Source: Toxonevra muliebris
Lineage: Eukaryota > Arthropoda > Insecta > Diptera > Pallopteridae
Length of the DNA stretch: 64,000 bases
Reading direction: 5' to 3'
NCBI GenBank assembly: GCA_963691655.1
Contig: OY829326.1
Location: 23,734,878-23,798,877, forward strand
Shown here: one piece after another, positions 24,382-36,690 of the stretch
How positions within the stretch are numbered: position 1 is the stretch's first letter
Layout of the letters: every line of letters starts with the position of its first letter
The notes under the pieces: model-generated
Databases searched by the model: none
Seen by the model: the letters and a program-made list of their open reading frames with translations, nothing else
Told to the model about the DNA's origin: nothing
Position numbers and translations under genes: made by a program

Positions 24382-24694
24382 ATTTGAGAGGCTGAGAGGA
24401 AAAGTGGTATAACTTCTACGTTCAGAAAAAAATGGAATAATTTTACTTAAGAGCAAAAGCAAAACGAATTATGTTCAGAGCAAAAGTGAAACGAAATATG
24501 TTCAGAGCGGAAACGGAATAAAAAACTATGCTGTTCTTGAAAGAATTGTTATACCATTTTTGCTCTTACTTTTAATGCGTTTCATTTTCACTCTAAACCG
24601 TATTACTTATGCCATTCTTGCACTGATACTCTAAATTATTTCACTTTTGTTCTTATATCAATTTTAGCTCGCTTTTCCTCTCAGCCTGTCATTT
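24382..24694. mobile_element. Foldback element, copy 2 of a tandem pair
   Basis: Nearly identical to the copy 325 bases upstream, with the same ends (right end about 24673-24688). It has a short deletion at the 'ttcttgctctgaaag' site and an insertion near 24600. The high similarity implies a recent duplication or a second insertion. A 34-base spacer separates the two. Confidence 0.8.
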
Positions 24695-25520
24695 AAGGCT
24701 GTTAATGCAACTATATTATTCACTTTCTTGTGGTAACTTTTTGGATACAGCAGACGTAGATGAGTTAAGGTGGCAGAAAATGAGAGAAACTATTTTGTAA
24801 AAAATTACTCAGAGAAGAAATGGCATACGTTTTTATGTTGCCAAGGAAACTTACGTGTTGCCAGTATCCGTTCAACTTTGCTATTAATCTATGTGCAGAA
24901 TAAACTAATTGATTTTAGAAATCATTATTTAACTCAGAATATTCAATTTTGAATTGGGAATTGTCACATTGATTTAAAAAGTAAAATATCAACTTGAACG
25001 GAGAATAATCGAATTGAGTTGAATTCAATTTTAAATTCAGGACCTTCAAATTGATTTCAGTAATATAAAATATTTAATTTTGAAATCAAAGTTGTCAAAT
25101 TGTTTCGGAAATCATCAATTTGATTGTACTCAGAAATCATCATTGATATTGAAGTATTTAATTTTGAATCCTGAACCCAAATCACATTGGTTCCAAAATT
25201 TATTAATATGAATGAAAAACAATCAAATTGAAATTAAAAATCGAGAATATTCAATTTTGAATTCAGAATTGTCAAATCGAAAGTCGAAATTTAAAATATT
25301 TAATTTCGAATTAGAAATTGTCAAACTGATTTGAACTAACCGATAATAATATTGAATTTGGGATATTAAATTGTCATGAATTGAAATGGAATTCAGGATC
25401 GTCCAATTAATTTCAGAAATAATCAATTTGAATGCAAAATAATCAAATTTTGGTCAAAAAGCATCAAATTAAATTTCATATAGAGAAAATTTTAATCCAG
25501 AAACTTCCAATTTGAGTTCG
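24695..25520. repeat. Third block of the GAATTC-type degenerate repeat
   Basis: From about 24915, units such as 'attcaattttgaattcagaattgtcaaat' recur to about 25520. 24695-24914 is unassigned. A 'ttcaac.ttgctattaatct' segment at about 24870 matches the inverse of 23745-23770. Confidence 0.5.
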
Positions 25521-28480
25521 TTTAGTTTATTCTAAAAGCTTTTTTTTTTGTTTGTAAAGACTTCATAGTTTGCAGCTCTTTGTTCAATTAGATAATATTA
25601 TGAAAAGCTCGATAGAGAATCTACCTCCCTGAATTCGGATCGACTTTAGAGAGGACCTTCAGTATTTCTCTATACTAGAAACTACAAATTTGGAAAATGT
25701 ACCAATTATTAAAATGCCCTTCCAATTGCATTATATTCGCATCTACATAGCTGCAAGGAAAGCATTCACAAATCATTCATACTTGCAACTTGACAACGGC
25801 AATGTTAAAAGGGCAATAATTTAGCAACACAATCAGACCGCGCCGATTGTATATAAAAACAAAAACAACAACAAAATAGTAAAATAAAAATTTAAGCGGC
25901 TATTTCGAACGTGATAATAATATATAGTAAAAAAAGAAATATTGTAAGAAATGTGCAGCAATATTTTAAGGTGTTGCAACTAGTGGGCAATATTATGATA
26001 ATATACGACTACAACAACACACCAAAAATACCTTGGAGGTCGTTTTTTTTACATGCTACTGCAGCACTCTGCAATGTCGTGCTTTTGCTCTAATTTTCCA
26101 GCTTCACTTTTGAATTTGTATGCTATGCCAAAAAAAAAAAAAAAAAAAAAAGAGCCAGCGAAAAAATGAAAAGTGGCAGCTTTAAATTACAAGAAAAATG
26201 GGCATTTTTTACCCCCAATACACTCAAGCTTTGATTTAGTTTATTTTTCTCTCTTTTTAGGTTTTTGTTTTTCTGTTTTGCTTTGAGGAAATTGTCGACG
26301 ATTTTCGTAAGCGCCTTTTAAGTCGACGCAAATGCGGCTTAAAGTGGCAAACAACAGTCAACGTCATTAAAATTAACGGCGTCCAATGAATTTTCATGTT
26401 TTTTCTGTTTTTTTTTTTTGTACATTAAGCCTTAGACGCCGCAAACTCAAACTCTGCGGTTAACAATAGCGTTTTTATTATCATTACTATTATTATTAAT
26501 ATTATTTCTTTGAGTGTTTATGTTTATGTGTATTTGTGTGAATCAGCGCAACATAATCGAAAGTATAGTTAAGTTGTTAGTTAATTTATAGTAGAGCAGT
26601 GCAGTTTGTGGTATATGTGATACCAAAAATTGTTTTGTTTTTTTATTATTACTAATATAATTTCTTTTGTTTTTGTTGCTTAACTTTTGCTGCAGCTTTT
26701 TAGTTCAGCATTGGCAGTAGCTATAAGGATATATAAATTTAGTTTTTTTTTTGCTTTTATTATCTTTTCTCAATATGACATAGTCTTGTAAAATCATCTA
26801 GCTTCCGTATTGTTGTCTCACTGTGTATCTGATTATATGTCTTTCTGTCATTAAAGTCGAACGTTAAACGTTGAAAGTTACATTCATTTCTTTTCTTGAT
26901 TTGATTTAAAACTTTTACACTCAATCTATTTTCGAACGAACGAAACAAATTAGCTCTCATTAATAACAGATAATTCGCTCTCTGGGCTTATGTAATAAAC
27001 TATAAAACAAAGTGGCACTATCTAAATGAGATTTGCATTACAAATTCTTGTAACTTTTTTATAAGCTGCTGCGCTGCGCTACATATCCTAAAAATTACAA
27101 AAACAGCTTCTTTTTTTTGATATGCAAATCATGGTTTGAATTGATACTTTTCAAGTTAAGCTGTTGGTTGGTTACGCCCGTTTAAACATACGTAAATTCT
27201 TCGGTCATAAAATTTTTATTTTATCTATTTATTTCCCTTTTAAATTCTCTATTTTTTTTTTTAATTTTCTGTTTTAATTTTCTGTTTTTATTTTATTTAA
27301 ATTTATTTGATAAATTGGATACTTTATTTTTTCTTTTTTTCTCTAATAAGAAACAAATTCATTTTATCGGTATTAAATTATTTTTTATTGGTTGTTAATT
27401 GCTAACTTAAACGTTTGCAACATAATTTATTTAACATAACAACTAAAAGCATTAGTTATTGGCATTTAGTTGCAATCTTTATAATGTCGAGTGGTTTGTT
27501 TGAATCCTGGGAAGGAAGCATAGTATTGCTTTTAGTTCTTGATACATCTTCCATCATTGAAACTTACAGGAAAACAATAAACGTATCTCTCATTTGCGAT
27601 TAAACTTATAGGAGTAATGCTTGGCGATACATTTTCAAAATTCATAGTTAGAGTGTAAATGTATCGTTAAATAACTTTTGAAGCTTCCCCTGAAAAATTC
27701 AAAATTTTGAGCTATAACGGTGTAGTTGTTTGTGTTTTAACTTTCTAGAACCCTGAACTTTCGAAGTCAGGCTAGTTGTCCCTTATTTATTTATTAAAGT
27801 TCAACTTTTTTACGCGTAGTGGAGTTTGAAACGAAGGCCAAATCATTCGAGTACGGTACAACATGTGTGCACACTTGGTATGACCAAATGTGAGCTAATC
27901 TCGAAATACACTTTTAAACATGTTAAACAACGAAACAACAGTACCAGGAATTGAGTATGCGCACTAGCCCATCCATAATTAAAGTTGCATTCAACTACAT
28001 ATGTACATCTTTTAATTTGTTAATTTATACCCTCTTGCCGACCACTTTCCTGCACCCGCAGTTAACTCTTCGTCATATTTAAGTATTTGCACAAAAAAAA
28101 ACTGTTTTGGATTTCTGCATTGAAATTATTTCAGAAATTGCGAAGAAAACCTTTTAATTACATTACGTGAACTGCAAACATTTCGTTAAAATAAAGTTCG
28201 AACATTTTTTCACCCACCAATGAGTTGACGCTTCAAAAAGGCTGCAACTAGCCAATTGATACACCATATTTTTGATGTCACAGGCTTCTATAGTTATAGC
28301 ATGCATGTTAGTTTCTTAAAAATACTACACAAACTCGATTGATGGGAAAGTCATGAACATGGATTCGTACTTAGCGTAAAAAAGCCCATAAAAGCAACTG
28401 GTTGGATTCTGGGTACAGAATCGAACCTTGTTAAAAATTACTAAAATTATTCGACAGATTTTCGGGTGTGAATGATTCAA
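25521..28480. other. Intron sequence, no gene
   Basis: Includes an A22 run near 26130, T-rich tracts and patches of mixed composition at 26280-26760. ORFs here are short and without domain. Nothing else was recognised. Confidence 0.4.
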
Positions 28481-29560
28481 GCATCAATTGAAGAAAGATA
28501 TCTTTATATTTTGTGTGTATGTAAGCGTGTAATTTCTGAACGACTTAGCCGATTGAAATCATATTTCCAGAATATATTTTCTTGAGTGGGAGGATGAAAC
28601 ATAGTTATTCCTAATGGCTTTTAGGAAAGTGGATTTGGCACCTCCCATACAATTCTAATAGTTTTTTGGGTATATCTCAAGAACCATTTATAGCACAATA
28701 CAGAATGACAATGCCATGCTACGACAAAAATATGGGTGGGATTGACAAAGGGGGTGTGGCATCTTCCATAAAACCTGAATTCCCATTATGAGATATCTTA
28801 GGAGGCATTTATGGTACTAAAATTTAAATTCTTTCAGTTTGTTGGATTAGTGAGTGTGGCACCATGGTTCACTTTTATTTTCTACTACTATTTCTACTGC
28901 TTTTTCTACTACTATTTTTTACTACTATTTTTTACTACTTTTAAACTTCTTTTTTTCTACAATTTCTTCTTATTTTCTACTACTTTTTCAACTAATATTT
29001 TCTACTACTATTTTACTACTTTTTTTCTACTACTTTTCTAATACATTTTTTCTACAATTTCTGTTTACTTTCTATTATTTTTTTACTACATGTTTTTACT
29101 ACTACTTTTTTACAGTTTTTGTAGTACTATTTTTCACTTTTATTTATACCACTCTTTCTACTCTATTTTTCTACTACTTTTTCTGCTACCTCTTTACAAC
29201 AATTTGTAATACTATTTTCTATTCCTTTTACTACTACATTTTCCACTTCTATTTCTACTGCTATTTTCTACTACTTTTTTACTGTTTTTTTCATTAATAT
29301 TTTCAATTACTTTGCCCATTCCTTTTTTTCTATTATTTCTACTAATTTATGAAATATCTCAAGAACCTGCCTTGCTATGTCAAAATCCGACAGGTGGCAC
29401 TGTAACAAATTCTATAATAAATTCTATATTTATAATAAATTGGAAATGGGTCCATATTTTAAAATAATTTTTAGGATTAGATATAACTTCTAGAACGGTC
29501 TTTGATAAATACTTTTAAAAATGTCAAGTTGGATGCCTCAGTGTTAAATATAAATTTAAA
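28481..29560 (+). repeat. Degenerate repeat with a central 'ttctactactatt' microsatellite
   Basis: Outer parts carry phrases like 'gtggcacctcccata' and 'atatctcaagaacc' in loosely tandem units of roughly 100-120 bases (28637, 28757, 28857). They resume after the microsatellite at about 29345. The centre, about 28875-29340, is an imperfect TTCTAC/TACTAC simple repeat. Confidence 0.6.
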
Positions 29561-30890
29561 TTTTTTTAATTTTTTTCCAAATTCAATGTACGTCCTTTAA
29601 GCTCGAATTGTCATTACCAATGTTCAATTTTAAACATGAAAAAACTTTATTCTCCTTCTTCGTAGAAAGGGCAATGGATCACAAACCGCAAAGAGTTAAG
29701 TCTAGTCAATTTAATTTTTTTTATGATCACTTTGTTCCGTAGAACACCCATATAACATGGTGTGTTAATCAAAATTGTAGAACAAGTAAATCTGAAGAAC
29801 TTTACCAAATGGAGCATGAAGAAATAAATTTAAAAAATCGCCTGAATATTAAAAACTTTACGTGCTCATAAAAAATAAAAAAAATTGAAAATAACCAGAC
29901 CCAACTCCTTGCGTTTTTTTATTGCTTTCGTTTGGTGATTGAATCATTCATAAAGTTTTACGATTTTGAATTACTTGATAGAGTTTCAGAGACTCTGAAA
30001 CTTAAGTTAAATATTACACTGGCTTGTGTTTTTCAAATCCAGGAACCAAAATAATCAGTTCCCATGCAGTTTTTGACATGAACATGGGATAGTAGTATTC
30101 TGAGAAAAGTGAATTGAAGCCTTTTCTGGAAAAATTATTTATGTTTACTCAATTATTTTAACGCCTAGTAGAACAATACTTATTTTGTATTCCAGTGGCA
30201 CAACGACGGGCTTCTAAAGTTAATTAATTCTTTGCATCGTTCTACTGGACAATATAAAATTTTTTTTTATAAATTTAAAGACACAAAGTTCTTTGTTTCG
30301 GATACCTAAGGATTAAGTTAACTAAATTTTATATCCGTAAAAAAAAATTAAAAAACTGTACTTTTGCTCTTTGGTCTGGCGCAAACACAAACTTCAAAGA
30401 AGTGTGCTACTAGTTTCAGAAAAAGGTTTGAGAATTATCTTGAACATATCTATTACGATCATAAAACTAACAAGTATTTTTTTTTCTTCAAACACTCAAG
30501 GGAATTAAAAACTTATCCACTTGAAAATCAGAGAAAAGTTTACAAATGTATTAAATTTTACTTCTAATTAGTGACTCTTCGGTGACACTCTATAACATTA
30601 TTGATCTTTCATTGTAAAACATTTAATCCTAAACTTTCATTAATGCCCTAATTCTTGTGGCATGAAAAAAAAAAACAAAATATTTTTAACATGTACATAG
30701 ATTACAATTATTGCAATATTAAACGACAATAATATCATAGAAATTGCAAGCTAAGGAATTCAAGATGTCAAGATGTTGCGCCAAAGTGTCACAAGATCAA
30801 CAATGAAAAAAAAGTAGCATGAAGATGAAAATGCAAAAAGAACGTAAAAAAAAAAAATGAAAGAGAGATAGATAAATAACTTAACTTATA
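29561..30890. other. AT-rich noncoding sequence
   Basis: No recognisable feature. An ORF at 30364-30567 has no start context or domain. Confidence 0.4.
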
Positions 30891-33600
30891 TCATCATTAC
30901 ACTGCGCTCAGTGTGTACTGTGTGAAAGACTGTGAGAAAATGTCACACTGTTGAATGAAGACACGATAGCGAAAATATTGCAAAGACACAAAAACAACAG
31001 CAAACAACAAGCAATACACAATTGTCAACTGAATATGAAAGTTAGCAGCAGCAACAGCAGCAGTGGCAACATTCAACTAACTGTGAAAAATGCTCGGCAA
31101 AACGTGAGCGTGGTAAATGTTACTAATTTATTTCAATATGGCAACGCTTTTATAGGAAAATTGCAGAAGCGAAGAAAAAATCAAAAACAAAAGTGTCAAC
31201 ATCCAGCATCAACAACAAAACACCTGCTGTTTTTGTTGTGATGAAGATGATTACAAAGTTGATGGTGATGCTGATGGTATTGATGTTGGAGGAGCTACAG
31301 CTCTAGTCGACTAGCAATATTGTTGCCATGAGGAATTTTTTTTTTTTTAATTGTTACATTATAGGCGAGTGTGCAAGCAGCAGCAAGATTGACAACACAC
31401 TTGCTGCAACATCGCATCAACAAACCGCCAACAACAAATAAAGCCACACCATCCATCTCTCGATGTATGCGGTAAGCGTGTAAGTGAGTTAAAAAACACA
31501 ATATGACATTTGTCAAATGTCAGTTTTGTTACAACCACAACAAAAACAACATTTGAGAAATTATTTCAAACTAACCACCAACACTGTTGGCGGTTGGTTG
31601 CAGTTGTTGATGATGATTTTGTTTTTGCTGTTGCTGCTGATGCTGATATCGCTTAACAAAATTTCTGAAATATTTGTTTGTCGCTTTTTTGAATTTTTTT
31701 TTTGGTGTTTGTGGTTTAGCGAAGTTTGTCTCTTTGGTTTCAAAAATATTAAGATACATTATTGCTGACGTGCTGTTGTTGTTGCTGCTGAATTTAAAGC
31801 ATTGCATTCAATTTGATTTATGCGCGCACATTTTGAAGTTGAAGTTTGGGTTGCAACTTTACAACAGCAGCAATAAAAACAATAGCAGCAGCCAAGTGCT
31901 TGCCTAATGTCGTTTGCGGCGGCAGACGACAACAACACCATTTAAGCCGTCTGGCAACACTTTGACACAGCATGTTGTCATTGTTTTTTTGAGGTTTTTT
32001 TTTTGTTTTTGTTTTTACGTTTTCGTTAATTTCGAATGGCCTAAAAGTTGACTGAGTTTTTCATGTTGCCATATATTTGTTTTTGACAAAAATCTTATTC
32101 TGCAGTTACCATTTTTAGGTGACACGTTTGCTGCACCGCAAAAAATGAGGAGCAAACTCTTTTTGATATTGAAAAGAAATAAAGATTTATACTTTCGGCT
32201 CATACTAAGACATTTTTTATTGGATTCCTAAGTTTACGCGGGCGCAAGCATCAACACCTGTCTGAAAGAGAGAGGTAGAAAAAATAGGTAGTTAGAAAAA
32301 GACAGGCGAGTTTCTATCTCTTCCTTACCACCTCACTCTTTCAGACAGGCGTTCTTGCTTGCAGCCACTAAAAGCATAAAATGGTAAAAATGCTTAAAAT
32401 GTAAAATGACAATTTAGCACTTTTTCTAGCGTCTATTAAATTCAAAAACTAATTTCTATTAAACTTTTCTCTGCTCTGCAGAAACTGATTATATTATCCA
32501 TGCACAGAATCACAGACGATTCTTTATCGATGTTTTTGAATGAAACTTGAAATACCGAATCACATGAAAGTAATCTCTCACTGCAGTCACACATATCATC
32601 GTCATCACACAATACGCGCATTATAATGCACTAAATTTTAGTAAAAATCCTCAATAAGTCCAGAGAGGAGACCCCAATGCTTGCACTAAATATACATACA
32701 TAAAGATACGTAGCAGACAGACAGACAAACAGGCAGATATAGTATGTGTGTCTGATTGTTGCTGATTCCATTGGAGTTGTTGTTGCTGCTGATGCTCACT
32801 CACCACAACCAACCGAAACAAGCAATTTGCGTTGGTCGTTAACATTTGCAAATAATAGCAGCAGCAGGCAACAAAAAACCACAACAACAACATCATTTTT
32901 TTTAAGAAAAAAAAAAGAAAACAGAAACGTAGAGATCCTATGCTAAAGATCGTCGTGATCTTCAGCGTCGTTGTGTGTTGTAACTCTGGTACTTTGCGGA
33001 TTGCCAACAAGCAGATAAACTCTGGAATATTATATGTATAGTATGCGTTTTCACTTATTTTGCATTCTCGTTGTCTCGCTCGTTTTCTCACATCAGGAGG
33101 CTGAAGCTCAAATGTAAAGCAAGCAATAGTTTCTTATTTAATGTAGTGACCACAAATTAGTTTCAGAATTTTTCTTTTTTTTTTTTTGTTGCTTTCTTCC
33201 TACTATGTTTTGTATGGAAAAAGAACATGACCTTCTTATGTTGTCAGCAGCAATTGCAAGCTAACTACAAAAACAGGAATAAGAAACAACAACACTAAAT
33301 ATTCGTTTAGCAGTAATTGTGAATGTGACAATTTTTTGTTGCATGTGCTACTCTTTGCTGTCTCTCTGTGTTGTGTTGCTGCTTTTATGCTTGTGGGTGT
33401 TGTTTATCATCATCAACATCACCATTTGCGTGGTTAGCTTGGCTTTACTTGACTTTCTTTGTGTTCTTTTTTTTTTTTTTGGTTAATTATTCTTCATACA
33501 TAATTCTTTCACTAAATGCATTGATAAATCTTTTAAATTTGTGCTATGTCGGTCTGTCTGCCAGTTTGGCTTTATGCTTGTTTGCCTGAATGCACGCGTG
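30891..33600. other. CAA/CAG-rich island inside the intron; possible regulatory region or alternative first exon
   Basis: Unlike its surroundings this stretch has many CAACA, CAGCAG and TTGTTGCTG motifs, for example about 31040-31065, 31370-31440, 31600-31640, 31770-31900, 32760-32880 and 33340-33420. Fly 5' UTR exons and enhancers often look like this. Several open stretches arise from the triplets, but none has a recognisable domain or a clear splice pair. Exon status is unproven. Confidence 0.25.
32243..32363. mobile_element. Small foldback element
   Basis: Arms of about 34 bases (32243-32276 and 32330-32363) are inverted copies sharing 'cctgtctgaaagag' and 'gcaagca'. The spacer is about 53 bases. 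Confidence 0.65.
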
Positions 33601-34088
33601 CTCGTTTATGTAAATTATGCATTTTTATGTCTTTTTGTATTATTTGTTGTTAATTTGTTATTACTTTTTATATGACAGAACTTCTTTTTTTCTTCTCCGC
33701 CCTTTTCACTTTCATAAAATAAATCATGCGGTTTTCTTTTGTGTTGTATCTTAATTTGAATTTAAAGCGTTTTTTTTAAATTTATGTACGAGCTTTATAT
33801 GAAAATTTCATATTTAAAAAGAAAATTATTGGTTATAATTTACATAGAGAACTTTAATATCTGTAGCAAGTGAAATTTTATTTCAAAAAAATTATAATAA
33901 TTTTTGTATAGATAATAAATTAAATTTAAATTAAATTTAACTCTAAGGTGAAGATATGAAGTTGAAACCCAGGCAAAGACCTTTGATTTTTGGCAACACT
34001 TCCTAAGGTACTTCAGAATGAATGGAGCGCTGATTATACTGTTTTACAAATGGAAACTTTTGAAAACGAGCAGAAACGGGACGAATGC
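33601..34088. other. AT-rich noncoding sequence
   Basis: Nothing recognised. Confidence 0.4.
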
Positions 34089-34709
34089 ACTTAGGGTAAT
34101 GGGGGGTCGCTGAGTCCGAATCCGTGGTCCGTTTTGCTCTGCTACGTCACAATTTCTTTTTATTGACATCAAAATTTTTAAAAATTAAAAAAAATTAAAA
34201 ATGCAGTTGATATTTTTTTCATCAAAACATCCATTTTTACAAAAAATTTTAGATTTTTTTTATTTTTCAACTTTAAAAATTAAAAAAAAATTTTTTTTTT
34301 TTAATTAATTTATTTTTTCATAATTTTTTTTCATGCTCGTTATCATCGTTCACTTTTATCTCGTTGTTAGCTTAACCCAGTAATGCCTAACGGTGCCATA
34401 TGGCACCTTGTCGCTGAGCCGTTCCTGAGCCAGGTTCAAAATTTTTTTTTTCTCAAGTTACTTTCTTGATCTATCTAGTTTGTGTTCTTGAACAATTAAA
34501 TCTTAAGAATTTCTTTGTGTATATCTACAAATAAATTTATATATTGTTTCCTTTTTGACACGTTCACGTATTCTTTTTTGAACACATTGTAGATAAATAT
34601 ATAATATAAAATAAAAAACGTAAGTACCTATGAACATAGTTTTTGACAAGAGAAAGATTTATTTTTCAAATTTCGGATTCGGACTCAGTGACCCCCCATT
34701 GCCCTAAGT
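34089..34709. mobile_element. Non-autonomous inverted-repeat element, ~620 bp
   Basis: The left end 'acttagggtaatggggggtc' (from 34089) continues as gctgagtccgaatccg. The right end is its inverse with two substitutions, finishing at 34709. The arms are about 36 bp. The interior is very AT-rich with its own self-complementary A/T tracts (34170-34330). A related end lies at 985-1045. Confidence 0.8.
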
Positions 34710-35421
34710 TATCATTTAACTTTTATCTAATGGATATTCGGTATGATGTATAGATTCCTAAAGTTCAATTTATCCTAAAAAGTATAAAGTCGGCTTTCTA
34801 TTTTTTTTTTTGGTAGTTTCAAACCCAATCAATATGGAACAGAAAATCCAGGTAGAGTTACATAAAGACAGATTGGTTGCACTTAAAATATAGGTCGACC
34901 TAATCACTAGCAGGCCCAAAGATTGAAAATGGAAAATTTAGATTTTTCATTTTCTCGAAAATTTGCTTAATTTAGAGGTAAAGATGAGAAACTTATCGAG
35001 AAAAGCGTAGTTTATACCCAAAATACCCTTACATCTATTATAATAAAAGAGTGAATTCATTTTAATTCTGTCGGCAAAATGATCTAGTTTAAACCTTTAT
35101 GGGAACCAAACCATCACATAATCATTTTCATTTACCTCGTAGTGGATTATAAAGTCTCAACAAAACATTGAAACAGGTACAGGGTAATTCATTACTTTTT
35201 TCTCGTTTGAAGATTTTCCAGAGAGTTGTATGATTTTGAGAAAACTAATTTTTCATGTAGTTTTTAAATGCTCATGGATATCACGATGTGCGAAAAATTC
35301 GAATCTACTTGGTAACCATGATTTACAGGAAAAATTTTTGATTCAAAACCAGTACTCGGTCGGTGTTCAATGGTATCCTTGAAATATTAAAGAAATTATT
35401 TGAAGTCTCTTAACACTTTAA
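34710..35421. other. Noncoding sequence, nothing recognised
   Basis: No gene, RNA or clear repeat seen. Confidence 0.4.
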
Positions 35422-35665
35422 TGACGAACTCGATTGTCTAGTGGATAGTGCACTAGACTTTCATTCAGAAGGCTGCGGGTTCGATTCCCTTCTTGGTCTG
35501 GTGTTTAATTCTCATAAACTTTTTATATTCACTATTGATATGTAGTGGATGAGAATTATAAGAATGTGTACAAGTACACACCTTGGTTGGTAATGGCAAA
35601 ACCACCGAGCTGTTAAAAATTGCCACACAGTCGTTCGGAATCGGCGTTAAACTGTAGGTCCTACC
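35422..35665 (+). mobile_element. tRNA-Glu-derived SINE
   Basis: A tRNA-like head has an A box (ttgtctagtgg, 35434-35444) and a perfect B box (ggttcgattcc, 35478-35488). Between them 'ctttcattcagaaggc' matches the anticodon arm of tRNA-Glu with anticodon TTC. The acceptor arms do not pair, so it is not a working tRNA. The body ends with 'cgttcggaatcggcg', then ttaaactgtaggtcc, a tail I associate from memory with abundant fly SINEs. RNA polymerase III promoter boxes would drive its transcription. Confidence 0.75.
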
Positions 35666-35850
35666 ATCGCCACTGTGGTCTAGTGGCAGAGTGCCAGACT
35701 CTTATCTCTGGAGACCTGAGTTCGATTCTCGGCTTGGGTATGTTTCTTATCTATCTTTCTTTCTCTCTGCCTTTCTTTCTTTCTTGGGGCTTTGGTACAA
35801 TAGATCTTATAGGTCGCAGTGCCTGACTTTCGAGTCGTCCTCTTTCAAAT
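35666..35850 (+). mobile_element. Second tRNA-derived SINE head, directly after the first
   Basis: A box tggtctagtgg (35676-35686) and B box agttcgattct (35719-35729). The anticodon stem ccaga/tctgg encloses an 8-base loop, so it is not a functional tRNA. A cttt-rich tract (about 35750-35785) follows. It starts where the first SINE ends, suggesting a composite or nested insertion. Confidence 0.6.
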
Positions 35851-36485
35851 AATAACACTATTAAAAATCTTTAGTGACTGAAAAACAATTATTGATTTAG
35901 AAATATCTCCATATCCATGTCTAAAACGTCAAATATTGAAGTATCCGTATATTTCGGAGCTGAAACTCAAATATCCGAATCTAAATGACTTAAATTTTTA
36001 TACCACCGCTCATTTTATTTGAATTAGATTCCTTTTCGTCAAATATTTTTCAAAAATACGCAAAAATCTTTGGGTTTGAGAATATTGTGAGAAGTTAGAG
36101 GATTGTTGGAGGACTCAGGTGTAAAATATGTGGCTTTGTCGTGATAAACAAGATGTCAGTTTCTGCTGTAATGAAACATTTGCTGAATGTCCACTAAAGA
36201 AAACCATCAAAAGTAATAGAAAAGAACTGGATTTGTAAATTCAAAATTATTTTTGTCTGCTTCGACAAATATTGCTTTAAATTGCTTGTATATTGCTGCC
36301 ATCATCTGTTGAAAACAACTTCAGCTTTGTCGAGGCAGCCTCTACGCAAAGTTCGTCTATCGCACGATACTATACAAATAGACTGAATCTTGTATCCGGG
36401 ATCCAAATAGTTCCATTTTCGTATCTCGGCTGGCTCGGATCAGCCTCGGATTTTCGGATTTGCAGAGAAACAATTAGTAAAATTT
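35851..36485. other. Noncoding sequence; possible hAT-like remnant
   Basis: A reading frame at about 36275-36390 (LPSSVENNFSFVEAA then STQSSSI) faintly recalls the dimerisation region at the end of hAT transposases ('P.SS...ER.FS...'). Too short to call. Confidence 0.2.
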
Positions 36486-36690
36486 GAAGAATATAATGAT
36501 GATTTAAACAAAATTCATTGAAAAATGCATTGCTAATAGAGATTCCAAATCATTGGCATTGAAAATTTTAATGCTAATGCTTATACAAATTTGTTATTAT
36601 TGCTAATGTCAGTTTAAATTATTTGCAATTGAAAATGTGGTGCAAGTTTTCATTTATTTGAAATTCATCAAAATTGAATGATTCAAACTT
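36486..36690. repeat. Degenerate 'attgaaaattttaatgctaatgc' repeat
   Basis: Same phrases as the array at 1550-2640. Confidence 0.4.

Noticed and set aside
28811..29297. Phe/Tyr/Leu-rich ORFs that could look like membrane proteins
   Set aside because: They arise from the TTCTAC/TACTAC simple repeat.
35422..35500. A working tRNA-Glu gene
   Set aside because: A and B boxes are present but the acceptor arms do not pair and the sequence continues into a SINE body.
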